A DNA stretch of 40,099 nt, taken from the IMG/VR virus record IMGVR_UViG_3300031227_000142, positions 1-40,099 of that record; one strand, given 5' to 3'. A program made the position numbers and the translations under genes. Origin of the DNA: a virus. Every line of letters starts with the position of its first letter. The first letter of the stretch is position 1. This document shows, piece by piece, positions 29,464 through 38,950 of this stretch. The notes under the pieces were generated by a model, which did no database searches, had not been told where the DNA came from, and worked only from the letters and a program-made list of their open reading frames with translations.

Positions 29464-32400
29464 TTATGTATACCAATTCTTGTATTTATCAATGTAAGTG
29501 TTCCCAACCACTGCATCATATTTATCAGCATATCTAGCCTCTGAAGGCGATGCTGAAGGACTTGATGAAATACTTGAACTTATACTAATTGATTCACTAG
29601 CTGATTCTGAAGATGAAGGGCTTCCACTAGCTGAAGGACTAGAAGATTCTGATGCTGATACAGAAACAGAAGGGCTTAAAGATTCTGAAACAGATGGAGA
29701 TAAAGATATACTTGCCGATGGTGAGAAAGAAAGACTAGAACTAGGACTTCTTGATCTTGAACTACTTTCAGAAACAGAAGGGCTACTAGAAGGAGATGGA
29801 GATAAAGAAGGACTTGCACTTTCCGATACAGAAGGGCTTAAACTTTCAGATACAGAAGGGCTTAAACTTATACTAGCCGAAGGACTTGCACTTATCGATA
29901 ATGACTCTGAACTACTAGGAGATTCTGATGCTGAAGGACTTAGTGAGATAGATAATGATTCACTTACTGAAGGGGATAAAGATTCACTAACACTAGCTGA
30001 ACTTGAAGGGCTTACTGAGCTAGATTCTGATGCAGATTCACTTGTTGAAGGACTTAAACTTTCACTACTTGATGGAGATTCACTTGCACTAGGACTTTGA
30101 GATGATGACTCCGATGATGAAGGGCTAGAACTTCCGCTAAGAGAAAATGAGCTAGATTCTGAAGCAGATTCGCTTATTGAAGGACTTGCACTTTCACTAC
30201 TTGATGGAGAAGGCGTTGATGATTGAGAAGAGCTAGGACTACTAGAAGGTGAATAAGTTGCCGAAGGACTTGGTGAGCCAGATGACGAAATTGATGACGA
30301 AGGACTCAAACTAGACGAAGGTGAAAGACTTATAGATGAAGATTCTGATATAGACGGACTTAAAGACTCACTTATTGAAGGACTTGAAGATTCTGAAACT
30401 GACTCCGAACTTGAAGGACTTCCAGAAGCACTTGGGGATAAAGAAGGACTAAGTGATTCAGATGAACTTTCCGATACAGAAGGACTTAAAGACTCACTAA
30501 CCGAAGGAGATCTTGATTCGCTTAGTGAAGGTGATGCTGATGGTGACAATGATTCGCTTAATGAAGGTGATAAACTCTCACTTAAACTCTCACTTACACT
30601 AGGACTAGCACTTTCACTAGCAGAAGGACTAGCACTAGGACTAGCACTTTCACTTATACTTGGAGAAGGTGATCCTATTAAATCCCAAAATGTTGTAGGC
30701 GAGTTTAGATTGTTAGACTCTGTAACCAACCAGTCTGACGATAAATCTTTAGTTGCTACTCTTATGTCACTAACTAAACCATCGATCCAGTTTCCGTAAG
30801 CACCAACATCATTACCGATTGAAATATTTGTTCCCGGAGCTGTTGTTGATGGCGCTCTATCTAAATCAGCTTTAATCTCAACACCATCAATATACATTCT
30901 AAAATCTATATTACTTGCTCCGTTTGAGGTAGTTCTTATAGAATAAAGATGTTCTGCATCAGTAGCATAAGTATCGCCTGTTTGTTCCCAAGCCTGACCT
31001 GCAATTAAACCAACTACTTCAGTTGGCACATTTGGAGTTCCACCAGTACCATCAGTTCCTAAATATAATCCATAACCACCAGTAGCAGGACTGCCACCAG
31101 TATATACAAGGGTGTTACCGCCACCCGTTGTTCTTGCTCTACCCATCGCACTAATAGTTATGTCTTTTGATGTAAGTGATTCACTTGCTGTAACAGTAGC
31201 TTCATCATCTGTTCCATCAAAATCCCATGCTTTACCAACCTTACCGGCTACTAAATCGCCAGAGGTCATAGTTCCGGCTGATGTACCTTTATAAGAATCT
31301 TCAGCACTACAATATAATTGAGGAGCGGTTGCACTAGGATCTTGGTTAAAATGCAAAACAGTCTGATAATCGCTCCAAACAGCCTGACTTCCAAAAAGAT
31401 CATCTGCTTGATATCCAACTGCATCTGCATTTCCATACCAGATAAAAAGACTCGTTGCGTTTGTATAACTTAATGTAGGTACTTTAGCCCAAATCTCACA
31501 AGTTTCGGCTGTAGTATCTAAACTAACTATTTCAAAAGGTACTTCTGTAGTTCCTGCTGAGTCGGTAGTTATTCTTAAATCACCTGCTGTTTTATATCTA
31601 ATAATGACAATTCCTGAACCACCATCTCCACCATCACCATCTGCATCACCACCACCACCACCACCGCCACCAGTATTTACAGTTCCAGATACACCGGCGG
31701 TACTAACTCCTGCAGAAGCTCCCGCACCACCACCACCAGTTCCACCATCTCCAGGAGCATAATTAGCTGATCTTGAATATCCACCACCACCACCACCACC
31801 GGCATAATATGTAGCTAATCCAGAAAGACTACTTGTTAAACCATCACCACCACCACCACCAACTAGAGTAGTAGCACCACTTCCAACTTCACTTGCACCA
31901 CCACCGCCACCACCCATTAAATATGGAGATGGATTATTTGCACCACCCGCATATCCTTGACCAGAAGTTCCAGAAGCTCCATTTTGTGAAATACTTTTAG
32001 CACCAGCACCTGCACCTGATCCACCACTTGAGGGGGTACTTTCATTATAACCATTTGCTCCACCACCACCGACTGAAGTTAGAGTATCAAAAACTGAATT
32101 AGAACCGTTAGCACCCTTATTGCTAGTATAGCCACCCGCACCACCGCCACCTACAGTTATTGAATAGGCTTTAGCTGTAACAGCATGACCTATGCCAGTT
32201 AAAAATCCACCTGCTCCACCACCACCACCATGACCGGCATATCCACCGCCACCGCCACCACCTGCTACGACTAAATATTCAATATTTTTAGAATCAGGGG
32301 GCGTGAATGTTCCATCTGAAGTAAAGGTGTGAATTGTATAACCGTCTTTATGAGTTATAGTTCCACCAGTAGCATCTTGTTGTAATCCGGCATAGACTCC

Positions 32401-33177
32401 ACTACTTAAATTATCACTTGAAATAAGAGCCGGATAATTTGTTAAATTACTTGACCCTGATACCTTAGTGGGATCACTATCTATTTGATATGGAGCTGAC
32501 CAATCACCATCTTTTAATAATCCTGAATAATATAAAGCATTTATCTCTGTATCAGTTAAGGCTCTATTAAAAATTGCACAATCATCAATAACTCCATCAA
32601 AATACCAGTTACTTGAAAAAGCACCCAGTCTACCAATAGAAAAATCTCCATCTGAATGAGTATGAGTTCCCGATGCTACTGCTTCTTTTTTAGTTCCATT
32701 AACGAAAACTTTATTTAATCCAGCACTTGAGTCATAAACACCTGCAACAAAATACCAAGAACCTGCAACAATAGCTACATCTGATGTAATTTGCGCTCCA
32801 GTTAAACCATTAAGATTAAAACCTACTGTACCAGTTGTTACATTTACATAAAGACCAGCCCATGCAGTAGCTCCACTATCTGATTTACCCATAACTGCCA
32901 TCTGAGCTATACTTTCAGCTTTAATCCAACCACACCATGTTTGAGATCCACTTATCTCTAAATTAGCACAAGAAGCATCGGCAATATTAAGATAATTACT
33001 TGAACCACTTTCAAAATCACCACCATTACTAAACTTAGCACTAACATAACTTGGAGCAGTACCAGTTAAATTATAACTATTATCAGAAGTATCATTAGCA
33101 TTTTCTAATCTCCAATATCCTTGAAGGTTAGCATCATCTAGTAAGCTAGTTGAGTTAAGTTCTATTCCTGAAGCCAT
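29464..33177 (-). CDS. giant adhesin: LamG, split DUF2341, poly-Gly and Ser/Pro stalk
   Basis: A 1237-residue surface protein. Order: LamG-like sandwich (about 1-215; IDDCAIFNRALTDTEINAL), first half of DUF2341 (about 225-260), a poly-Gly block (about 296-525; GGGGGGGYAGHGGGGGAGG, GGGGAGG repeats), second half of DUF2341 (about 529-592; FIWYGNADAVGYQADDLF), a second LamG (about 600-825), a Ser/Pro/Glu repeat stalk (about 839-1206) and a short end (ADKYDAVVGNTYIDKYKNWY). LamG and DUF2341 bind glycans, so a receptor-binding fibre is likely. The poly-Gly block interrupts DUF2341, as in polyglycine-II phage tips. AAGGA precedes the ATG. Confidence 0.82.
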   Translation of the reverse strand: MASGIELNSTSLLDDANLQGYWRLENANDTSDNSYNLTGTAPSYVSAKFSNGGDFESGSSNYLNIADASCANLEISGSQTWCGWIKAESIAQMAVMGKSDSGATAWAGLYVNVTTGTVGFNLNGLTGAQITSDVAIVAGSWYFVAGVYDSSAGLNKVFVNGTKKEAVASGTHTHSDGDFSIGRLGAFSSNWYFDGVIDDCAIFNRALTDTEINALYYSGLLKDGDWSAPYQIDSDPTKVSGSSNLTNYPALISSDNLSSGVYAGLQQDATGGTITHKDGYTIHTFTSDGTFTPPDSKNIEYLVVAGGGGGGGYAGHGGGGGAGGFLTGIGHAVTAKAYSITVGGGGAGGYTSNKGANGSNSVFDTLTSVGGGGANGYNESTPSSGGSGAGAGAKSISQNGASGTSGQGYAGGANNPSPYLMGGGGGGASEVGSGATTLVGGGGGDGLTSSLSGLATYYAGGGGGGGYSRSANYAPGDGGTGGGGAGASAGVSTAGVSGTVNTGGGGGGGGDADGDGGDGGSGIVIIRYKTAGDLRITTDSAGTTEVPFEIVSLDTTAETCEIWAKVPTLSYTNATSLFIWYGNADAVGYQADDLFGSQAVWSDYQTVLHFNQDPSATAPQLYCSAEDSYKGTSAGTMTSGDLVAGKVGKAWDFDGTDDEATVTASESLTSKDITISAMGRARTTGGGNTLVYTGGSPATGGYGLYLGTDGTGGTPNVPTEVVGLIAGQAWEQTGDTYATDAEHLYSIRTTSNGASNIDFRMYIDGVEIKADLDRAPSTTAPGTNISIGNDVGAYGNWIDGLVSDIRVATKDLSSDWLVTESNNLNSPTTFWDLIGSPSPSISESASPSASPSASESASPSVSESLSESLSPSLSESLSPSASPSLSESRSPSVSESLSPSVSESSSESLSPSLSPSASGSPSSSESVSESSSPSISESLSPSISESSSISLSPSSSLSPSSSISSSGSPSPSATYSPSSSPSSSQSSTPSPSSSESASPSISESASESSSFSLSGSSSPSSSESSSQSPSASESPSSSESLSPSTSESASESSSVSPSSSASVSESLSPSVSESLSISLSPSASESPSSSESLSISASPSASISLSPSVSESLSPSVSESASPSLSPSPSSSPSVSESSSRSRSPSSSLSFSPSASISLSPSVSESLSPSVSVSASESSSPSASGSPSSSESASESISISSSISSSPSASPSEARYADKYDAVVGNTYIDKYKNWYT
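29555..30665 (-). repeat. 1.1-kb Ser/Pro codon repeat tract in the adhesin gene
   Basis: The minus strand encodes about 370 residues made of SPS-x-S units with Glu, Ala, Val and Leu at variable positions. On DNA, short units such as CTTGCACTTTCAC recur imperfectly. The plus strand stays open for about 600 bases here as a by-product. These tracts are candidates for slippage and recombination with the copy at 38999-39530. Confidence 0.85.
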
Positions 33178-33213
33178 ATTATTTATTATCCTTAGTCTTT
33201 ACTATATAACCTA

Positions 33214-33243
33214 AGAATATAGCCACGAACTATTTCAAGTCAA
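33214..33243 (-). promoter_or_regulatory. late promoter of the adhesin gene
   Basis: -35 TTGACT (33238-33243), 18 bp, -10 TATTCT (33214-33219) on the minus strand; start about 33207, leader 30 bases with AAGGA. The spacer begins TGAAATAGTT like the adaptor promoter. Confidence 0.75.
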
Positions 33244-34996
33244 AGACAACCTTGCCCCAACCGGGGATCTCATTAGCTTCAGTCCAACCTTTAGTGTATT
33301 TCTTATTTCTGAATTTATCAGGACTCCATCTAGTAGCAGTAGAATTAGCTCCATGCCTGATATCGACATTAGGGAGCTTAGAATTGAAGGCTTCTGAACC
33401 GAAATCATCAACTCTTTCAGATCTGCTATGAGTTCCTGGCTCAAACCCGATCTTTCTGACATAGCGATTAAAATCTTTATCTAACTCAACTCTGTCGTTG
33501 TGATCTTCTGCAAAAAATCTTAGATCTAAATCCATTTGAAAGTCTTCTAGCATTTGTAGGCGTTTCTTGAAGTGTTTGATAGCAAACTCTCTATTACAAA
33601 CCAATCCGCTTAACTGTCTACAGTCATCTGTTCTTATTGAATGACCATCTTCAGCTCTTACCTTCCAAACATTAGTGTTGTAGTAAAAAACATCATCCTT
33701 TGGTGGAGTGAAGTCAAAATGACTTTGGTGATAAACAACATCATGTTCGCAAAAGAAGACATATTTAGCTCTTGATGCTTCCAAAGCACCTATAATTTGC
33801 TTATTCATGGTGATCCAACCTCGCTTTAACTTGAGGTGAACATTGATTCCCATATTCTTCATTGGCTTGAGAGATGCACTAGCTATTGGTAGACCAATAT
33901 CTCTAAGAGTCTTTTGAACCCTATGAGCGATCTTCAAATTTAGTTGATTATCAGTATAAAAAATAATACCCTTATTAGTTCCGTACATAGCACCTTCTTT
34001 CATTACTAGGTCTAATACTTTACTTGCTTTCTTAGGGTCATCTCTTTTAGTCATAGTATGCCATCCGGGAACTGGCTTAAACTTATCAAGCAACCAAGCT
34101 AGGGGTTTTGTTTGACCTTCCCATCGATTATAAAAAAACAGATCTCTTGAGAGTTTTCTAGCACCATTTATTTGAGATTGATCTTGCTTATATGGGAATC
34201 CAAAGTCACCGCCTTGAGTTCTAAACATGTGAGCATACCAAGTCTTTCGGTTAGTAACTAACCTACCACCAGACAACCAGGTCTTACAGGCAACTTCAGT
34301 ACCTTGCTGACCCCAAGAACCAAACGCTTCATCTGATATATTTAATTCCCAATACTTCTTTCTAGTAAGCATAAAACAAGAGCCTTGAGCTGATAAAGTT
34401 TCTACAATATCGCCCTTCTGCTTTTTCTTCAATGCTCCCCAATACTGAAAATGAAGAGTAGTGTCAAACCGATAGCACTCAGATCTTCTTGATTTGCGAG
34501 GCTCAAAGTAGATCTTCTTTTCAAACTCAGTGGAGTCACATTTATTATTACGACCTTTGTTTTCTCCGGGATTACGACAATTAGATGGTGTAGGTGACTG
34601 ATACCATTCATTTCCGCACTTCTTACATCTCCAGTTAAAGGCGTGAAGATTAAACATAGTTGGGAGCATAGTCCAGTCGTCATGACCTTCAATCTCCTTC
34701 ATCATTTTGACATCAAATCCTTCATCAACAGCACAATGAGCATCTATTTTCATTATCCATCTAGCTTTTGAGAGCTTACAGGCTTCATTGGTAGCTTGTC
34801 GCTGACCAACAGATTTATTGTGTTGGATGATAGTTAATCGCTCGTTATCTTCTAAAGCAGGTTCTACCCATCCGCCATCCATGACAACAATTATCTCGGT
34901 GTTACCCCTGATGTTCTTTAGGATATTTTCAACAGTTCTCTTGAGGAAAACTTCATTTCTAGCAGGGATTAAGATCGATAATTCTATTTCTCCCAT
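33230..34996 (-). CDS. two-domain glycosyltransferase with zinc ribbon
   Basis: A 588-residue fusion. Residues 1-320 are a GT2-type GT-A domain (ELSILIPARNEVFLKRTVEN; metal motif MKIDAHCAVDEGFD near 85; catalytic region WGQQGTEVACKTW). It is interrupted at about 119-140 by a four-Cys ribbon (CKKCGNEW...C). Residues about 335-588 form a second, different GT-like domain (IIFYTDNQLNLKIAH; FFCEHDVVYHQ near 416), similar to the protein at 36321-37097. It probably adds sugars to a capsid or fibre glycan or modifies host surface. The first 13 bases overlap the dehydrogenase gene. Confidence 0.8.
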   Translation of the reverse strand: MGEIELSILIPARNEVFLKRTVENILKNIRGNTEIIVVMDGGWVEPALEDNERLTIIQHNKSVGQRQATNEACKLSKARWIMKIDAHCAVDEGFDVKMMKEIEGHDDWTMLPTMFNLHAFNWRCKKCGNEWYQSPTPSNCRNPGENKGRNNKCDSTEFEKKIYFEPRKSRRSECYRFDTTLHFQYWGALKKKQKGDIVETLSAQGSCFMLTRKKYWELNISDEAFGSWGQQGTEVACKTWLSGGRLVTNRKTWYAHMFRTQGGDFGFPYKQDQSQINGARKLSRDLFFYNRWEGQTKPLAWLLDKFKPVPGWHTMTKRDDPKKASKVLDLVMKEGAMYGTNKGIIFYTDNQLNLKIAHRVQKTLRDIGLPIASASLKPMKNMGINVHLKLKRGWITMNKQIIGALEASRAKYVFFCEHDVVYHQSHFDFTPPKDDVFYYNTNVWKVRAEDGHSIRTDDCRQLSGLVCNREFAIKHFKKRLQMLEDFQMDLDLRFFAEDHNDRVELDKDFNRYVRKIGFEPGTHSRSERVDDFGSEAFNSKLPNVDIRHGANSTATRWSPDKFRNKKYTKGWTEANEIPGWGKVVFDLK

Positions 34997-35874
34997 GTTG
35001 GTTTTTCAGGAATTAGTTGCTCTTTACTGTCAATATATTCTCTACGAATTACATTCTCTTTAATAGAGTGTTCTAATCTAGGAAGTGGATGCCCCATCTG
35101 CTTCATCTTGAAAGCTAGGGCGTTCATATCCTTTGGCAAACACTTGCCTGACCAACCCATATTATCTGGGTAAACATTAGAGTGAGTTCTATTGAGTCTT
35201 GGGTCTAAAACCAATCCTTCTCTTACACCTGTAAAACTTGACCCTAAAACATTACAAACTTCAAAGACATCGTTCCAAAAATCTACTCTCCTAGAGATCC
35301 ACATATTCTCACAATATTTAATAATCTCTGCTTCTCTTGAGGTAACTAGGTGAATAGGGGCTGAAGCGTGAAGAACTTTCATGAACATTCTAGCTACTGC
35401 TTCACGAGCTATTTTATTTCCACCGATAATTTGGAAAGCATTTTTTCTTGATTCAAGTAATGGATGACCTAGAGTTTCCCCGACATACTCAGGACTCATA
35501 CAAACTGACACATCATATTTTTTCTCTAATCTCTCACAAGTTCCGATCTCTACGGTTGATTTAACTAAAAAGATATCCACATTTTCCCTATGCTTTTCCA
35601 CAACCTTTTCCACAATAGAGGTATCACATTGACCAGTTTCGGGATTCATTGGGGTAGGTACTCCAATAATAGCTAAGTCATAGTGTTCTTTATTCGAGGT
35701 GGGTTCGTTATTCGATACTTTATAGAAGTTTCCTGATTGATTTGTATAGTTGGCGGTCTTGAAATACTTACCCATGTACTGACCAACCCAACCATAACCA
35801 ATAAGTAAAACTTTAGGTTCTTTATTTACAACATCGCTTGATGATTGTGGCTTCCCTAGTTCCTTAGATAACAT
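34984..35874 (-). CDS. short UDP-sugar dehydrogenase-like protein
   Basis: A 296-residue protein of the UDP-glucose/GDP-mannose dehydrogenase family. It has a Rossmann motif (LLIGYGWVGQYMGKYF, about 20-35), a middle helical domain and the catalytic Cys loop GWSGKCLPKDMNAL (about 245). It lacks the usual C-terminal UDP-binding third (family members are about 430 residues), so it may be inactive, use an altered sugar or act with a partner. The start is the ATG at 35872-35874 (AAGGGAA upstream), overlapping the HNH stop by 11 bases. It is part of the glycan module. Confidence 0.78.
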   Translation of the reverse strand: MLSKELGKPQSSSDVVNKEPKVLLIGYGWVGQYMGKYFKTANYTNQSGNFYKVSNNEPTSNKEHYDLAIIGVPTPMNPETGQCDTSIVEKVVEKHRENVDIFLVKSTVEIGTCERLEKKYDVSVCMSPEYVGETLGHPLLESRKNAFQIIGGNKIAREAVARMFMKVLHASAPIHLVTSREAEIIKYCENMWISRRVDFWNDVFEVCNVLGSSFTGVREGLVLDPRLNRTHSNVYPDNMGWSGKCLPKDMNALAFKMKQMGHPLPRLEHSIKENVIRREYIDSKEQLIPEKPTWEK

Positions 35875-36310
35875 AATATTTCCCTTCGGCTTCTTTACGA
35901 GCCATAATTGCATCTTTTATATCATTAAAACGACCAAGAAAAATCGATTTGCCACCCAATTTTATTTGAGCAAACCATTTTTCCCTATTTTTATTCCAAT
36001 GAACTCCAACATAACCAGAAGTATTGTTGCTTTGAATATTCCTATTAAAATGATTTTCTTGGCTTGTTACAGATCTTAAATTTTCCTTTCTATTATCTAA
36101 ACGATTTCTATTTATATGATCTGTTTGTAAATTATCTGGAGTATTATTTAGCAATCTGTGCATAGAGATTACTTTATATTTACCATTAACTCTTTTTCCA
36201 TAAGAGGCATAACCAACATTATCTTTACGCCATCTAAACTGACTTAACCAGTTAAAATCTTCGCTGTCTATGATTGTAAATCCACCATTGCTTAACTGAA
36301 TTTTCTTCAT
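35864..36310 (-). CDS. HNH homing-type endonuclease with AP2-like domain
   Basis: A 148-residue HNH nuclease. The core has MHRLLNNTPDNLQTDHINRN and LDNRKENLRSVT (His-Asn-His type) followed by an AP2-like DNA-binding part (SGYVGVHWNKNREKWFAQIK). AAAGGAGG sits right before the ATG. Free-standing phage HNH genes of this type move by homing; its insertion between sugar genes and overlap with the dehydrogenase start suggest a recent arrival. No intron is seen. Confidence 0.88.
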   Translation of the reverse strand: MKKIQLSNGGFTIIDSEDFNWLSQFRWRKDNVGYASYGKRVNGKYKVISMHRLLNNTPDNLQTDHINRNRLDNRKENLRSVTSQENHFNRNIQSNNTSGYVGVHWNKNREKWFAQIKLGGKSIFLGRFNDIKDAIMARKEAEGKYYVI

Positions 36311-36320
36311 ATTCCTCCTT

Positions 36321-37097
36321 TCATCTTGTTTCTTCCTTTCCCCATAATTTCATAATATCTTCCGCACGACCCCATTTATCTAACTCAACAATCTTGATGT
36401 CGCCATGTCTTTTTCTAGTTCCCTGAGATAAGAAGCCAAAGGCTTGAGGGTGTGAGAATACTATCGAAGGACTTTGAGAGAATGATTCGTATGAGTTTCT
36501 AGGACTGACCTTGAGTTGTTTTTCATACCTTCCGGGATCACCGAAGAACTTTAAGATTCTCTCTTCTTCGTTACCTGCTTTTACAAAATCAGCAACTCTT
36601 TTGAATCTCTCTTCCATAGAGCTAACCAGATAATCTTTTTCACATAGCAGTTGATTGACAACTTTGCGTTTAGATCTGAATGAGAAAATAGGTGGATTAG
36701 TCCATGTAAATAGAGATACCTTGTTCATGTCATAGATGAATGTTTCTGGTAGAGATTCTAGGTCGTGGATTATTTGCTTAGAGTGGAAGTGTGATTCGCT
36801 GTAAAGAATATCATCTTCAGCCATCGCTACATATTTAGTTTTAGCTTCTTTTGTTCCTACCAACATCTGCCAATAAATATTTAAGTGGTGTCTACCCTCT
36901 TTATGAAGTTCATAATCTCTACCTGCTACCAAATTGGTAAACCCGCCTGAGTTAAACTTCTCTACCGGCTTATGGCTAACCACGATAAGTGGTAGATCTC
37001 CAATAGCTTTGGCTAATTGCTTCTTAGTGTTTCGTAAAAATAGCGGATTAGTAACATCAAGGTGATTGCTAGTGTAATAGATTATTGTTCGATTCAT
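36321..37097 (-). CDS. GT-A-like glycosyltransferase
   Basis: A 258-residue protein, MNRTIIYYTSNHLDVTNPLF, with acidic metal motif YVAMAEDDILYSESHF (about 94) and a similar fold to the C-terminal domain of the 588-residue protein. The start is the ATG at 37095-37097 (ATGA overlap with the methyltransferase); an upstream in-frame Met is possible. Donor and acceptor are unknown. Confidence 0.72.
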   Translation of the reverse strand: MNRTIIYYTSNHLDVTNPLFLRNTKKQLAKAIGDLPLIVVSHKPVEKFNSGGFTNLVAGRDYELHKEGRHHLNIYWQMLVGTKEAKTKYVAMAEDDILYSESHFHSKQIIHDLESLPETFIYDMNKVSLFTWTNPPIFSFRSKRKVVNQLLCEKDYLVSSMEERFKRVADFVKAGNEEERILKFFGDPGRYEKQLKVSPRNSYESFSQSPSIVFSHPQAFGFLSQGTRKRHGDIKIVELDKWGRAEDIMKLWGKEETR

Positions 37098-37693
37098 TTC
37101 TTTAACCATAGCCATAAGCCATAGTCCTTTACTGCTTCTGTTCTTATTAGTTCGTAGCCAGTTTCTTTAATTAAGTTTCCGATTGTTTGTTCGGTATAAG
37201 ATACTCCAGACCACCATTGATCCATTTTAACCTTATCTGTTCTAATCCTAACCTTAAATATTCCACCAGGTTTTAGAACTCTGAGTACCTCTTGAAAGTT
37301 AGATTCAACCATTTCTTTAGTTTTGAAGTGTTGGAATACTATATAAGAGAAAACAATATCTATAGAGTTATCATCAAATGGTAGTGTATATCCATCTGTT
37401 TCTGCAAAATAAACTCCAGGAACTCTCTCTCTAGCTTCTTCTATCATCTTTCCTGAAATATCAGTTGCTAGTACGGTAAATGCTTCTTTAATAAACTCAG
37501 TCATTCGACCATTACCACAACCTATCTCAAGCAGAACCTTATGACAGCGTAGTAAATCGTCTTTGTTTATATATTTAATACAATCTTCCTGACCGCTCTC
37601 CCTGAACTGATCTTCAGTAATCTCTTTACCATAATCTGTATTTATATAATACTTAGAGTTCTTCTTAGCTAGTTTTTCCCAAAGTTTTTTCAT
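37094..37693 (-). CDS. class I SAM methyltransferase (Methyltransf_11-like)
   Basis: A 199-residue protein with SAM motif VLLEIGCGNGRMTEFI (about 50-65), VLATDISGKMIEEARE, PFDDNSIDIVFSYIVFQHF and VLRVLKPGGIFKVRIR. These are the classic motifs I, II and post-motifs of small-molecule methyltransferases. In this cassette it may methylate a sugar. The start is the ATG at 37691-37693. Confidence 0.87.
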   Translation of the reverse strand: MKKLWEKLAKKNSKYYINTDYGKEITEDQFRESGQEDCIKYINKDDLLRCHKVLLEIGCGNGRMTEFIKEAFTVLATDISGKMIEEARERVPGVYFAETDGYTLPFDDNSIDIVFSYIVFQHFKTKEMVESNFQEVLRVLKPGGIFKVRIRTDKVKMDQWWSGVSYTEQTIGNLIKETGYELIRTEAVKDYGLWLWLKK

Positions 37694-37695
37694 AA

Positions 37696-38235
37696 TTATT
37701 CTTTTATAAACCACCAACAAGGACATTTATCATCCTTGTGTTCGGCTACTCCCTGTAGTGTTAAATTGATACTAATTCCATGAGATTGAGCATAAGCGTT
37801 TACTGCTTCAACTACTCCACCAGATCCAAACTGATAGTAGTCATGACCAGATACGATGCCACCCTTCTTGACCTTCTTAGACCAGAGAATAATGTCTGTC
37901 ATTACTGAATCAAACTGATGATCCCCATCAATAAACACGAAGTCTAAAACTTCATCCATAATTTTAAGAGATGCTTCTACTCCGGTAGTTCTGAGAATCT
38001 TAGCGTTGAATGTGCTGAGTCGCTCCATAGCTGTTTCGTAGGCTTTTTGTTGATAGTCGTTACTTCTCCAGTTACCCTCATATTTCATGTAAGGATCAAT
38101 ACAGTACAGCTGTAGTCCTGGGATTTCTTGACAAAGTATTTCAGCATACCGACCATCGGCTGTACCTACTTCAGCTCCATATACGAAGCCCTTTTTCTTG
38201 AAGTGTTTTGCGAGTTCAATTCTATCGGTTATCAT
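37696..38235 (-). CDS. class I SAM methyltransferase (Methyltransf_24-like)
   Basis: A 179-residue protein with motif VYGAEVGTADGRYAEIL (about 18-34), a FVFIDGDHQFDSVMTDIILW block (about 100-120) and GGIVSGHDYYQF, as in sugar-modifying O-methyltransferases and cephalosporin-hydroxylase-like proteins. It overlaps the upstream GT gene by 14 bases. It likely methylates a glycan. Confidence 0.82.
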   Translation of the reverse strand: MITDRIELAKHFKKKGFVYGAEVGTADGRYAEILCQEIPGLQLYCIDPYMKYEGNWRSNDYQQKAYETAMERLSTFNAKILRTTGVEASLKIMDEVLDFVFIDGDHQFDSVMTDIILWSKKVKKGGIVSGHDYYQFGSGGVVEAVNAYAQSHGISINLTLQGVAEHKDDKCPCWWFIKE

Positions 38236-38944
38236 ATAGATCCTTTATTTCTTTTCTAGTTTTCTTTTGATCTTCGTTAAGCGAGTAACCTCTACCTTTG
38301 GTTTTATGCCAGTGAGCATACCAAGTTTTAGTGTTCCTCATTACCATACCACCATTTTGCTGACATTTTATTCCCATCTCTTGAGCTTCTTGCCAAAATC
38401 CGCCGAATCTATCTTCATCCATGAGTTCTAGTTCGTGGAAGTAGTCTTTTCTCATAAACCAACACGATCCTTGAAAGCTAGGTGTTCTTATTAGGGAATT
38501 ATCTTTTCTCTCTGTTGTTTGCTTGCCTTGAAGGTTTTCGTCTAAATTCATCACATCTATGGGGTACTTAGCATCAGTACGCTCTTCAATAACCCATTTT
38601 TCGGGGTCTAGTGGGTATCTTCTTGGGATAACTATCCAATTTTTCTCACAATCGGCTACTAATTTTTCATCAAAGCCTTTATCAAACATACAGTGAGCAT
38701 CGGTCTTCATGATGTAATCACCACGAGATAAAGAAACCCCAGAGTTTATTGCATTTCTCATTCCTCTTGCTTTGGAATAATGAATGTAATTTACTCTAGG
38801 GTCTTTGTTGTAGTCTTCTGGTTTAAGCCACCATCCATCTAGGATTATGTATATCTCTATATCTCCAGTGGCTTTTGCCAATAAATCTTTAACTGTTTTT
38901 GCTGTGTACTGTTCGTTTCGTGAAGGAATAATGATAGTTACCAT
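38222..38944 (-). CDS. GT2 glycosyltransferase, leaderless
   Basis: A 240-residue GT-A enzyme: MVTIIIPSRNEQYTAKTVKD, metal motif IMKTDAHCMFDKGFD (about 80), FQGSCWFMRKDYFHEL and ETWYAHWHKTKGRGY-like end. It matches the N-terminal half of the 588-residue protein without its zinc ribbon, so the two are paralogues. It heads the glycan operon. The ATG A is the predicted transcript start, so translation would be leaderless. Confidence 0.85.
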   Translation of the reverse strand: MVTIIIPSRNEQYTAKTVKDLLAKATGDIEIYIILDGWWLKPEDYNKDPRVNYIHYSKARGMRNAINSGVSLSRGDYIMKTDAHCMFDKGFDEKLVADCEKNWIVIPRRYPLDPEKWVIEERTDAKYPIDVMNLDENLQGKQTTERKDNSLIRTPSFQGSCWFMRKDYFHELELMDEDRFGGFWQEAQEMGIKCQQNGGMVMRNTKTWYAHWHKTKGRGYSLNEDQKKTRKEIKDLYDNR

Positions 38945-38950
38945 GTAACC

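Noticed and set aside
29498-30100. 200-codon open frame on the plus strand across the Ser/Pro tract
   Set aside because: It is the mirror image of repetitive Ser codons; composition is Leu/Glu/Asp repeats with no domain, and no other plus-strand gene exists.
29555-30665. Possible CRISPR or tandem-repeat array
   Set aside because: Units are imperfect codon repeats within a long open frame, without constant repeats and unique spacers.
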